NCBI GenBank assembly: GCA_009921985.1
Contig: RFWS01000054.1
Coordinates: 1-7,141, forward strand
DNA: 7,141 nucleotides
Direction: 5' to 3'
Origin: a bacterium
GTDB taxonomy: Bacteria; Verrucomicrobiota; Verrucomicrobiia; Methylacidiphilales; Verrucolacustridaceae
The notes beneath the pieces are model-generated. The model worked only from the letters and a program-made list of their open reading frames with translations. It did not search any database and had not been told where the DNA came from. The position numbers and the translations under genes are program-made. Shown here piece by piece: positions 1 through 5,725 of the stretch; the stretch's first letter is position 1; each line of letters opens with the position of its first letter.

Positions 1-615
1 GCGAGCCAGATGCGGGTGTATCTTCCGAAGGGGATGCCTGAGCCGAGCGAGGGGGCAAAGTTCCAGGAGGCCCTGGAGGGCTGGATTCGGCGGCTGACGG
101 CGATGACGAAAGGCAAGGCGTTCGTCCTGTTCACCAGCCGGGCGATGTTGAGGAGGACAGCGGAGGGCATGGCGGGGTGGTTTGAAGAGCAGGGCTGGAA
201 GCTGTTGGTGCAGGACCGGGGAAATTCACGGACGCGGTTGCTGCAGGAGTTTAAAGAGGACCTGCACAGTGTCCTCTTTGGGACGGACAGCTTCTGGCAG
301 GGGGTGGACGTGCCAGGGGAGTCGCTCTCCAACGTGATTTTGACGCGGTTGCCTTTCGCGGTGCCCGACGAGCCGTTGCTGGAGGCGAGGTGTGAGCGGA
401 TTCGGGAGAAGGGTGGGGAGCCGTTCCGGGATCTGCAGTTGCCGGAGGCCGTGTTAAAGTTTCGGCAGGGAGTGGGGCGCTTGATCCGGAGCCGGGAGGA
501 CCGGGGTCAGATCGCGGTGCTGGATGGCAGGATTTTGACCAAGAGCTACGGCAAGGCCTTTTTACAAATGTTGCCGGAGTGTGAAGTGAGTATCCTAGAT
601 AAAGACCAAGATTAA
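1..615 (+). CDS. dinG: DinG-family ATP-dependent DNA helicase, C-terminal part (5' end outside window)
   Basis: The frame is open from base 1 and ends at TAA 613-615, giving 204 visible residues. The ATG at base 10 is internal and is not the start. This is the second RecA-like domain of an XPD/DinG-type superfamily 2 helicase. Fragment residues 41-50 read FVLFTSRAML (the motif IV region). Residues 93-106 contain FWQGVDVPG (motif V), and 153-164 contain QGVGRLIRS (motif VI with its arginine finger). The stretch LPFAVPDEPL at 117-126 is typical of DinG/YoaA relatives. In the family this protein unwinds 5'-overhang DNA and R-loops during repair. The Walker A motif and the iron-sulfur cysteines, if present, would lie upstream of the window, so DinG and YoaA cannot be told apart here. 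The gene is convergent with the pilT pair, 55 bp away. The family call is firm; the exact subfamily is inferred. Confidence 0.88.
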   Translation, partial: ASQMRVYLPKGMPEPSEGAKFQEALEGWIRRLTAMTKGKAFVLFTSRAMLRRTAEGMAGWFEEQGWKLLVQDRGNSRTRLLQEFKEDLHSVLFGTDSFWQGVDVPGESLSNVILTRLPFAVPDEPLLEARCERIREKGGEPFRDLQLPEAVLKFRQGVGRLIRSREDRGQIAVLDGRILTKSYGKAFLQMLPECEVSILDKDQD

Positions 616-623
616 GAAAAACC

Positions 624-649
624 CGTGAACGTAAAGGTAAGCGTAAAAG
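624..649 (+). repeat. Degenerate CGTAAA hexamer repeat, copy A (dinG/pilT intergenic)
   Basis: These 26 bp consist of four hexamer units (CGTGAA, CGTAAA, GGTAAG, CGTAAA) plus two bases. Aligned without gaps to the element at 5645-5670, 20 of 26 positions match. It lies between the convergent 3' ends of dinG and pilT and is followed by a T7 run at 654-660. It is the only clear structure in this 55-bp gap. Its function is unknown. Confidence 0.6.
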
Positions 650-670
650 ACAATTTTTTTGCCCCGTGGG

Positions 671-1765
671 TTAGCCGAAGAGGCCTTTTTTCTTTGGTTT
701 AACCTGGCCCACCCGTTCCGGATCCCGGGCATGGGCGAGAGCTTCCTCTTGGCTGAGGTGACCCGACTCCAAGAGACCGGCGAGAGAGGCGTCCAGCGTG
801 ACCATACCGTCCTTGCCGCCGATTTCCATCAGGCCGACAAGATGCTCCATCTGGCCCCGGCGAATGCAGGCGCGAATGGCTGAATTATTGACGAGAATTT
901 CCGAGGCGAGGACCCGGGAACTGCCATCGGGGGTCGGAAGCAACCGCTGGGAGATAATGGCAAGGAGAGCGTTGGCAAGCTGGGCACGCATCTGGGGGAG
1001 CATTTCAGCGCCGAACATCTCGAGAATGCGGTCGATGGCCTTGGGGGGGTCGGCGGCGTGAAAGGTGGCGAGGACCAAGTGTCCGGTTTCCGCGGCCTGC
1101 AGGGCGATTTCGACGGATTCCTGGTCACGAAGCTCGGTCACGGCGATGACATCGGGATCCTGCCGGAGGGCGTGACGGAGCCCGGAGGCGAAGGATTTGG
1201 TGTCGGTGCCGACCTCGCGCTGCTTGATCAGACCGAGCCCCGGGGGAAAAACGAACTCAATGGGTTCTTCAAGAACCACGACAACGCCGCTGCGGTGCTG
1301 GTTGATGTGTTCCAGCATGGCGCCGAGGGTGGTGGATTTTCCCGACCCGGTGGCTCCGGTGATCAGAATGAGGCCCTCATGGTGGTCGCAGAGGCGGGCC
1401 ACGGTGGGGTGATGGCCCAGTTTTTCGAGGGATGGAATGAGGGGAGAGATAAAGCGGTAGGCGGCCTCCACCGCACCTTTGGAGAAATGGACGTTGCCGC
1501 GGATCCGGCCTATGGATTCAATTTCCGCGGAGAAATCCAGGTCCAATTCGGCTTCCAGTTTGGCCCGCTGGGTTTCCGTGAGCATGCTCAGGGAGAGATC
1601 ACGGACGGTATCCGAGTCGAGCGGGGGTAGTGCCAAGGGCGAAAGGTTGCCCTGCACGCGGATATTGGGGGGTTGCCCGAGGGAGAGATGAAGATCAGAA
1701 GCGCCCGCCTGTTTGGCCAAGGCGAGGACCTGAAGAATATCAGGGTATTCGGATCCCTCGCTCAT
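671..1765 (-). CDS. pilT: PilT-type type IV pilus retraction ATPase (downstream paralogue of a tandem pair)
   Basis: This 364-residue protein is close to the usual PilT length. As a hexameric motor at the cytoplasmic base of a type IV pilus, PilT uses ATP hydrolysis to depolymerise pilin and retract the fibre. The N-terminal PAS-like domain carries the canonical GASDLHLSLGQPPNIRVQG at about 21-39. Walker A is GATGSGKST (137-145, K143). The Asp-box region is LEEPIEF (165-171). Walker B is DPDVIAVTELRD (203-214, E211). The His box is TGHLVLATFH (227-236). AIRACIRRG (296-304) matches the retraction-linked AIRNLIRE motif of PilT. Two oddities stand out: the Asp box has E167 where PilT normally has D (IEDP), and Walker B has T210 where PilT has an invariant-looking Gly (VGEMRD). 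The C-terminus is a basic KKKGLFG tail. The ATG lies 7 nt after an AGGGG Shine-Dalgarno (1773-1779 region) and overlaps the upstream paralogue's stop as ATGA. PilU-like or accessory motors are alternatives. Confidence 0.92.
   Translation of the reverse strand: MSEGSEYPDILQVLALAKQAGASDLHLSLGQPPNIRVQGNLSPLALPPLDSDTVRDLSLSMLTETQRAKLEAELDLDFSAEIESIGRIRGNVHFSKGAVEAAYRFISPLIPSLEKLGHHPTVARLCDHHEGLILITGATGSGKSTTLGAMLEHINQHRSGVVVVLEEPIEFVFPPGLGLIKQREVGTDTKSFASGLRHALRQDPDVIAVTELRDQESVEIALQAAETGHLVLATFHAADPPKAIDRILEMFGAEMLPQMRAQLANALLAIISQRLLPTPDGSSRVLASEILVNNSAIRACIRRGQMEHLVGLMEIGGKDGMVTLDASLAGLLESGHLSQEEALAHARDPERVGQVKPKKKGLFG
1762..1765 (-). promoter_or_regulatory. ATGA stop/start overlap coupling the two pilT paralogues
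   Basis: The TGA stop of the upstream ATPase (1764-1762) shares bases with the ATG start of the downstream one (1765-1763). The downstream start has a good Shine-Dalgarno (AAAGGGG at 1779-1773) inside the end of the upstream gene. This arrangement is commonly linked to translational coupling and roughly stoichiometric expression. Confidence 0.8.
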
Positions 1766-2838
1766 CGGGAGGCCCCTTTGGACTGAAAGCCGCTGTTGAT
1801 CCCGCGCATGAGGCGGCGGAATTCGTCCGCATTCGGGGCGGCGGAGAGGGCGTCGGCTTCGGCGAGGCGGCCCTCCTTGACGGCGGCCACCAGGTTGACG
1901 GTCATGGACCGGTTTTCGGGGTTGGAGCCGCGGTTCAGGAAATCAACAAGCTCGGTGCCGCCGCCTTGGCGGATCCAATTGCGGGTGGCGGCTTGATTTT
2001 CGAAATGCTCCGCCACCAAACAGAGTTTCTTTTGGGTGCCCCGGACGAGCATCTGGGTAAAGATGCCCACGAGTTGGGCGGCCAAAAGCGCGGAGGCATC
2101 GTCGCGCTCATCGGCGGGAAAGATGCGGGAGAGGCGTTCCACCGTCTCCGTGGCGGAGGAACTGTGCAGGGAGGCGAGGACAAGATGCCCGGTTTCGGCG
2201 GCCTGGAGCGCCGTGGTGGCGGAAAGGGCGTCGCGGATCTCACCGAGCATGATGACATCAGGGGTCTGGCGAAGGGCACGGCGAAGACCCTCGGCGAAGG
2301 AGGGGGTATCGGATCCAACCTCGCGCTGGGTAAAGTGGGAGAGCCCGTCCGTGAAAAGGTACTCGACCGGATCCTCGATGGTGACGATATGGAGGGGAAA
2401 GTTCTGGTTCAGCCAATCCAAGCAGGCAGCCATGGTGGTGGATTTGCCGGTACCGGTGGCACCGGTGACGAGAATCAGGCCGGAGGGGCGCTGGAGCCAT
2501 TTTTGCATGAGTTCCACAGGAAGACCGAGATCCTCCATGGTGGGAATCCGGGTCTCGATTCGGCGCAGAACGGCGCCCCGCAGTCCCAGTTGGCGGTGTA
2601 GATTGACGCGAAAGCGCACGTTGTCCTCGGTGACATAACTGGCATCGTGATCCTGGGTTTCGGGGGTGCCTCCACAACGGGCCCAAAGATATTCGATCCA
2701 GGCTGGCTCCAAGGGGGGGGTCTCCATGGCCCGGAGAACTTCGCCTAAACGGATGAAAGGAACGGAGTTTTCCCGAAGAAGAAGGTCGGCTCCGCCCAGC
2801 TCCCGGCAAGCCCGGCAGAGATTCTCGATCAGATTCAC
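1762..2838 (-). CDS. PilT/PilU-like pilus motor ATPase (upstream paralogue, GTG start)
   Basis: This 358-residue protein starts at GTG 2838. Longer readings to ATG 3108 are rejected because they run into the divergent gene and add no PilT-like sequence. No other ATG, GTG or TTG lies in frame nearby until the ATG at residue 38, which would cut the N-terminal domain. ATPase motifs are canonical: Walker A GATGTGKST (126-134, K132), Asp box IEDPVEYL (154-161), Walker B TPDVIMLGEIRD (192-203, E200), and His box TGHLVLASLH (216-225). ATRNWIRQ (284-291) corresponds to the PilT AIRNLIRE motif. The N-terminal domain has diverged: LGGADLLLRENSVPFIRLG (14-32) aligns to GASDLHLSLGQPPNIRVQG of the neighbour and lacks the histidine. 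A GGGGG run lies only 2 nt before the GTG, so the ribosome site is poor. It probably shares an operon with the gene at 671-1765 by a 4-bp ATGA overlap. Which of the two is the functional PilT, and which is PilU-like, cannot be decided from sequence alone. Confidence 0.88.
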   Translation of the reverse strand: MNLIENLCRACRELGGADLLLRENSVPFIRLGEVLRAMETPPLEPAWIEYLWARCGGTPETQDHDASYVTEDNVRFRVNLHRQLGLRGAVLRRIETRIPTMEDLGLPVELMQKWLQRPSGLILVTGATGTGKSTTMAACLDWLNQNFPLHIVTIEDPVEYLFTDGLSHFTQREVGSDTPSFAEGLRRALRQTPDVIMLGEIRDALSATTALQAAETGHLVLASLHSSSATETVERLSRIFPADERDDASALLAAQLVGIFTQMLVRGTQKKLCLVAEHFENQAATRNWIRQGGGTELVDFLNRGSNPENRSMTVNLVAAVKEGRLAEADALSAAPNADEFRRLMRGINSGFQSKGASR

Positions 2839-2941
2839 CGCCCCCAGAATGGCAGAAAAGGGGGGCGAACCAAGAGTGACAAAAGGAAGAAATCCCGAGA
2901 AAAGGTTTGAAGCGGAGTTCGATAATCCCTTAAAAAAGCCT
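2839..2941. promoter_or_regulatory. Divergent intergenic region between the pilT pair and the unknown membrane protein
   Basis: These 103 bp must hold the promoters of both divergent genes. On the plus strand there is a GATAAT box at 2921-2926, but no matching -35 at 16-18 bp, and it would leave only about a 9-nt leader before ATG 2942. On the minus strand a TTGTCA lies at about 2883-2878, with no acceptable -10 at the right distance. The stretch around 2871-2910 is purine-rich. I cannot name a specific operator. Confidence 0.35.
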
Positions 2942-4870
2942 ATGCATCCGTGGGGTTGGGTCCTTCTTGCTGCTTTTTCGTCAGGGTTTTTACGCGCGGA
3001 GGTGCCGATGGATATGGATTCCCCTTTTCCCAAAACGGCCTTGTTGCAGGACAAGACCGGGAAAAAAGAAGAAAGGGATATCCAGAGCGCCAAGCTTACG
3101 GGGGACAAAGTGGAGCTTCGTTATCCCGGGGGTGGGGTCGGGGTGTTTCCCCGGGGGGAAATTATGGCCATTTTTCCCCGCTTACCAAACCCCGGGCAAG
3201 AGGCCTCTCTTGAGCAGATTGACCGGGCTCTCCGCTTTCTCGAGGGTCTGACGGAAGAGTTTCAGGGACGCCCTGAGGTTTCGGCGGATACACTCCAGCG
3301 TTGGCGGGAATTGAGGAAACCGGCGGAGGAGGCCTTGGAACGGAAAAGACGGGCAGACCAGCAGGCCCTTGAGACAAGAAAAAGCGAGGAGGCAGCCTTA
3401 GTCAAAGCCTGGATGTCGGAGGCATCGGAGATCTCCCGTCCGAGGAGCGAGGCGGAATTGGACAAACTGAAACAGGCGGGGGAAAAGTTTCTGACCGCCG
3501 GCGTCGGCAACGAAAACAAAATCAGGGATCTTCTTTTTGCCCTTTCGCAAGTTTCCGGAAAAGAAAAAGGAGAGCCCCTGCCGGAGTTGTCCAAATTGGA
3601 CGAGATCCAAGCCACGGTGGCTCCGGACGACCTTTTGGTCTGGCTTGCCACGGGCATTTTTCTTGTCTCCCTTTTTGGGCTATTGGCGGCGACGAGTTTT
3701 GTGACCACGGGTTTGACCCGCTTGCGGGAGGGGGCCCTGCTTGGCGGATTTCTCTACGGCGGGGTTGGACTGGGCATTTTCTACGGGCTTTTCTTGGTCT
3801 GGTGGTCTCAGTCACCACAAGGGGTTGCATGGGAAAGTGAGGCTTCCCCCCAATTCAAACAAATGGCTTTGTTTGCCAAAAATCGGGTGAAACCCGTGTA
3901 TTTCTTTCCGGAACAGGAGTTTGAGCTGACTCCCAGGGAATTTGTGACCGGATTAATGGCTACCCTACGTCCCCATCCCGAAAAGACGGGTCTCTTCAAG
4001 GGTAGTTTTCAGGAGGGGAAACTGTGGATCCAGCCCAAGGAATGGATTTGGCGTCAGCCCGTGACGGTTTTGGCTCTGCCCTTCCCCTTGGTTTTTTCCT
4101 TTTCCGGGAAATTTCCGGTTCGTGAAAAATGGTCTGAGGTGACTGCCGACCGAGTGACCTTGGGTCGTCTATCTTTACCGGGATTTCTGGTTGCCAGTCT
4201 TGGGGAGGGAATTTCCTCATCCTTCCGCAGCGGTCTGGCCGCGGGGGGGTTTCAAGGTGTGGAACTTGCGCGAGGTACCGGGGAATCAGTGATGGTCAAA
4301 GTTCCGGCATCGGGAACAAGGCCTGTCCTCAAAAAAACGGAAGCAGTGCAAAGTGTCTCCAAGCAAGTCTACCGGAAAGACATCAGCGCGGAGGACCTAG
4401 CGCAGTCGTTTATCGAGGGCAAAGGGGGGGAGTTTTTTGGAAAATTTGTGGTGGTAGACGGGATTGTGGAAAAGGTTTCCAGCGGTTCGGAGTATTCCCC
4501 CTCCGCTCTTCAGGAGAATTCGACCAAGGCTGCGCCGAAAATCGCAGGAGACCGGTTTGATGTTTTTTACCTACGGGGAGCCGAGCACTATGGTTTCCGC
4601 AAGGATCCTCTTTACATCCGTTGCGTCGTCAAATCCCCGCTGGTTTTTTCCATGGATTCCTACGGTGATGTCTATATGGGGACGAACGTGAATGTGGTGA
4701 AGGAAAAGGCCTGGATCAAAAAAGGAAAACGGGTGCGGTTCCTAAAAGAGGGCAGGGTGCAAAGTGAGGAAATCAGAAACAACGAGATCGAGGTTTATGG
4801 CATCGAACTCGATGATGGCGGCTCCACGGAAATCCAGGTTTTCGAAACCAACGCTTCCGGTTCGCCTTAG
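2942..4870 (+). CDS. Uncharacterised membrane-anchored exported protein with membrane hairpin and OB-like C-terminus
   Basis: I do not recognise a named family. The ATG at 2942 is chosen over the ATG at 2666 for two reasons. The longer version would overlap the pilT paralogue and adds an Arg/Ser/Pro-rich shadow sequence. From 2942 a signal peptide begins at once (WGWVLLAAFSSGFLRA, likely cleavage after A19). There is no clear Shine-Dalgarno. The 642 residues show, in order: a short beta-rich segment (about 46-80, QSAKLTGDKVELRYPGGGV...); a charged helical, possibly coiled-coil region (about 87-185); TM1 (about 230-254); a short loop with R260 and R262; TM2 (about 265-288); a large domain (about 300-455) with a hydrophobic strand VTVLALPFPLVFSF (374-387); and a C-terminal region (about 478-622) in which SAEDLAQSFIEGKGGEFFGKFVVVDGIVEKV resembles tRNA_anti-like OB-fold proteins. 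The signal peptide and positive-inside loop suggest that both large parts face the periplasm. Base composition looks more A/T-rich than in dinG and alaS. The function is unknown and the OB assignment is an inference. Confidence 0.8.
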   Translation: MHPWGWVLLAAFSSGFLRAEVPMDMDSPFPKTALLQDKTGKKEERDIQSAKLTGDKVELRYPGGGVGVFPRGEIMAIFPRLPNPGQEASLEQIDRALRFLEGLTEEFQGRPEVSADTLQRWRELRKPAEEALERKRRADQQALETRKSEEAALVKAWMSEASEISRPRSEAELDKLKQAGEKFLTAGVGNENKIRDLLFALSQVSGKEKGEPLPELSKLDEIQATVAPDDLLVWLATGIFLVSLFGLLAATSFVTTGLTRLREGALLGGFLYGGVGLGIFYGLFLVWWSQSPQGVAWESEASPQFKQMALFAKNRVKPVYFFPEQEFELTPREFVTGLMATLRPHPEKTGLFKGSFQEGKLWIQPKEWIWRQPVTVLALPFPLVFSFSGKFPVREKWSEVTADRVTLGRLSLPGFLVASLGEGISSSFRSGLAAGGFQGVELARGTGESVMVKVPASGTRPVLKKTEAVQSVSKQVYRKDISAEDLAQSFIEGKGGEFFGKFVVVDGIVEKVSSGSEYSPSALQENSTKAAPKIAGDRFDVFYLRGAEHYGFRKDPLYIRCVVKSPLVFSMDSYGDVYMGTNVNVVKEKAWIKKGKRVRFLKEGRVQSEEIRNNEIEVYGIELDDGGSTEIQVFETNASGSP

Positions 4871-5553
4871 GATTCGTTCGGGCAGTTCGTTATCTCCAAG
4901 CAGGCCTTGACGTAGTCGGCCCGGAGGTTCCGGTATCTCAAGTAATACGCGTGCTCCCAGACGTCGATACCGTAAATCGGGTTGGCGCCTTCCATTACGG
5001 GTGAGTCCTGGTTGGGGTAGGGCTTGATGAACAGCTTCCGATCCTTGCCGCGGGCAAACCAGGCCCAGCCGCTGCCGAAGATTCCCAGGGCGGTCTTGGT
5101 CATTTGCTCCTTCCATTTGTCATAGCCGCCGAAGGCTTGGTCGATCTCCTGGGCCAGTTTGCCGGAGGGTTTTTCCCCGGGATTTTTGAGAGTTTTCCAA
5201 AGATGGGAGTGGTTGACGTGCCCACCGGCATTGTTGCGAACGGTGGTGCGGATCTCGGCAGGCAGGGAGTCGAGGCTTTGGAGGAGCTCCTCGGCGGACT
5301 TTTTCTGAAGATCGGGATAAGGGGCCACGGCTTTGTTGAGGTTGTTGACGTAGGCGGCGTGGTGTTTGCCGTGGTGGAGGGTCATGGTTTCGGCGTCGAT
5401 GTAGGGCTCGAGGGCATTGGGTGGGTAGGGAAGAGGAGGAAGGGTGAAGGGACCGGTGGGAACCGGCGTCGTCTGCGCAGGAGAGGCGGAAGGGAGCAGG
5501 CGAGAGGCGAGAGTTCCAGCGAGGAAGGTTTGGAAGAAGGTGCGGCGGGTCAT
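4867..5553 (-). CDS. Superoxide dismutase, Fe/Mn family (Mn-type), Tat-exported
   Basis: This 228-residue protein converts superoxide to oxygen and hydrogen peroxide. The N-terminus MTRRTFFQTFLAG has a twin-arginine motif (R3-R4, TRRTFFQ), then a hydrophobic stretch and likely cleavage after SPA (A26). A folded, metal-loaded enzyme is therefore probably exported by Tat. The mature part starts with FTLPPLPYPPNALEPYIDAETMTLHHGKHH. The metal ligands are all present: H60, H115 (in NNAGGHVNHSHLW), D197 and H201 (in GIDVWEHAYYL). NQDSPVM (181-187) places the outer-sphere glutamine at Q182, and with GGH (110-112) this follows the Mn-enzyme pattern. Cambialistic use of Fe is possible. Two cysteines (C218, C224) lie in the last 11 residues and could pair outside the cytoplasm. 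The TAA stop overlaps the TAG of the convergent gene at 2942-4870. The Shine-Dalgarno is weak. It is divergent from alaS across 172 bp. Confidence 0.93.
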   Translation of the reverse strand: MTRRTFFQTFLAGTLASRLLPSASPAQTTPVPTGPFTLPPLPYPPNALEPYIDAETMTLHHGKHHAAYVNNLNKAVAPYPDLQKKSAEELLQSLDSLPAEIRTTVRNNAGGHVNHSHLWKTLKNPGEKPSGKLAQEIDQAFGGYDKWKEQMTKTALGIFGSGWAWFARGKDRKLFIKPYPNQDSPVMEGANPIYGIDVWEHAYYLRYRNLRADYVKACLEITNCPNES

Positions 5554-5593
5554 GGCTCAATGTTCAAGCCTTTTGGGAAAGTGGGAAGCTTTT

Positions 5594-5619
5594 CGTTTAC
5601 GTTTACGGTTACGTTTAGG
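5594..5619 (-). repeat. Degenerate CGTAAA hexamer repeat, copy B (left arm of near-palindrome)
   Basis: Read on the minus strand this is a 26-bp run of hexamers CCTAAA, CGTAAC, CGTAAA, CGTAAA plus CG. Its complement matches the element at 5645-5670 at 22 of 26 positions, with 25 bp between the arms. It lies upstream of sod, about 40 bp before its ATG. Confidence 0.7.
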
Positions 5620-5644
5620 ATTTAATGCTCAAGTTTCTGAATTT

Positions 5645-5670
5645 CGTAAACATAAACCTAAACGTAAACG
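5645..5670 (+). repeat. Degenerate CGTAAA hexamer repeat, copy C (right arm of near-palindrome)
   Basis: This 26-bp run is made of hexamers CGTAAA, CATAAA, CCTAAA, CGTAAA plus CG. It forms an imperfect inverted repeat with 5594-5619. It ends 12 bp before a putative -35 box of alaS. No T-run follows it, so it does not look like an intrinsic terminator. A protein-binding site or a dispersed intergenic repeat is possible. Confidence 0.7.
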
Positions 5671-5682
5671 GCGAGCCGGTGC

Positions 5683-5711
5683 TTGAGGGGATGGTGCTTT
5701 TAAGATATGAT
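5683..5711 (+). promoter_or_regulatory. Putative sigma70-type promoter of alaS
   Basis: TTGAGG (5683-5688; 4 of 6 to TTGACA) is followed after exactly 17 bp by TATGAT (5706-5711; 5 of 6 to TATAAT). Transcription would start near 5718, leaving a leader of only about 8 nt before ATG 5726. No Shine-Dalgarno is visible before that ATG, so a nearly leaderless message fits. This is a pattern match only. Confidence 0.45.
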
Positions 5712-5725
5712 CATCAGCTAGTTCC

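Noticed and set aside
650..692. Intrinsic terminator for dinG using the T-runs at 654-660 or about 687-692
   Set aside because: I could not find a convincing GC-rich stem before either T-run. The second run lies inside the pilT C-terminal codons (KKKGLFG).
1058..1630. Plus-strand open frame (190 codons) opposite pilT
   Set aside because: It is a shadow of the minus-strand PilT frame; its composition is Gly/Asp/Phe-rich and it has no domain.
1630..2601. Long plus-strand open frame (323 codons) opposite the pilT paralogue
   Set aside because: It is Gly-rich and has no recognisable domain. It lies wholly antisense to a gene with intact ATPase motifs, as expected from codon bias in GC-rich DNA.
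2713..2720. Run of eight G (C8 in the coding strand, pilT paralogue residues 40-42) as a phase-variation tract
   Set aside because: G runs of 6-7 are frequent elsewhere in the window (for example about 1043-1049, 4243-4249, 4424-4430), so this one is not exceptional, and nothing else points to slippage control.
2666..2941. N-terminal extension of the unknown membrane protein to ATG 2666
   Set aside because: It would overlap the start of the PilT paralogue and bury the signal peptide. The added sequence is Arg/Ser/Pro-rich shadow.
2839..3108. N-terminal extension of the upstream pilT paralogue to ATG 3108
   Set aside because: The added residues resemble no PilT sequence and overlap the signal-peptide region of the divergent gene. 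GTG 2838 gives normal PilT length.
5104..5625. Plus-strand open frame (173 codons) opposite sod
   Set aside because: It is Gly/Val-rich, antisense to a fully motif-supported SOD, and ends in the hexamer repeat.
5594..5670. Inverted repeat read as a CRISPR or as a classical rho-independent terminator
   Set aside because: There are no regular spacers or further direct copies, the stem is A/T-rich with a 25-nt loop, and no T-run follows on either strand.
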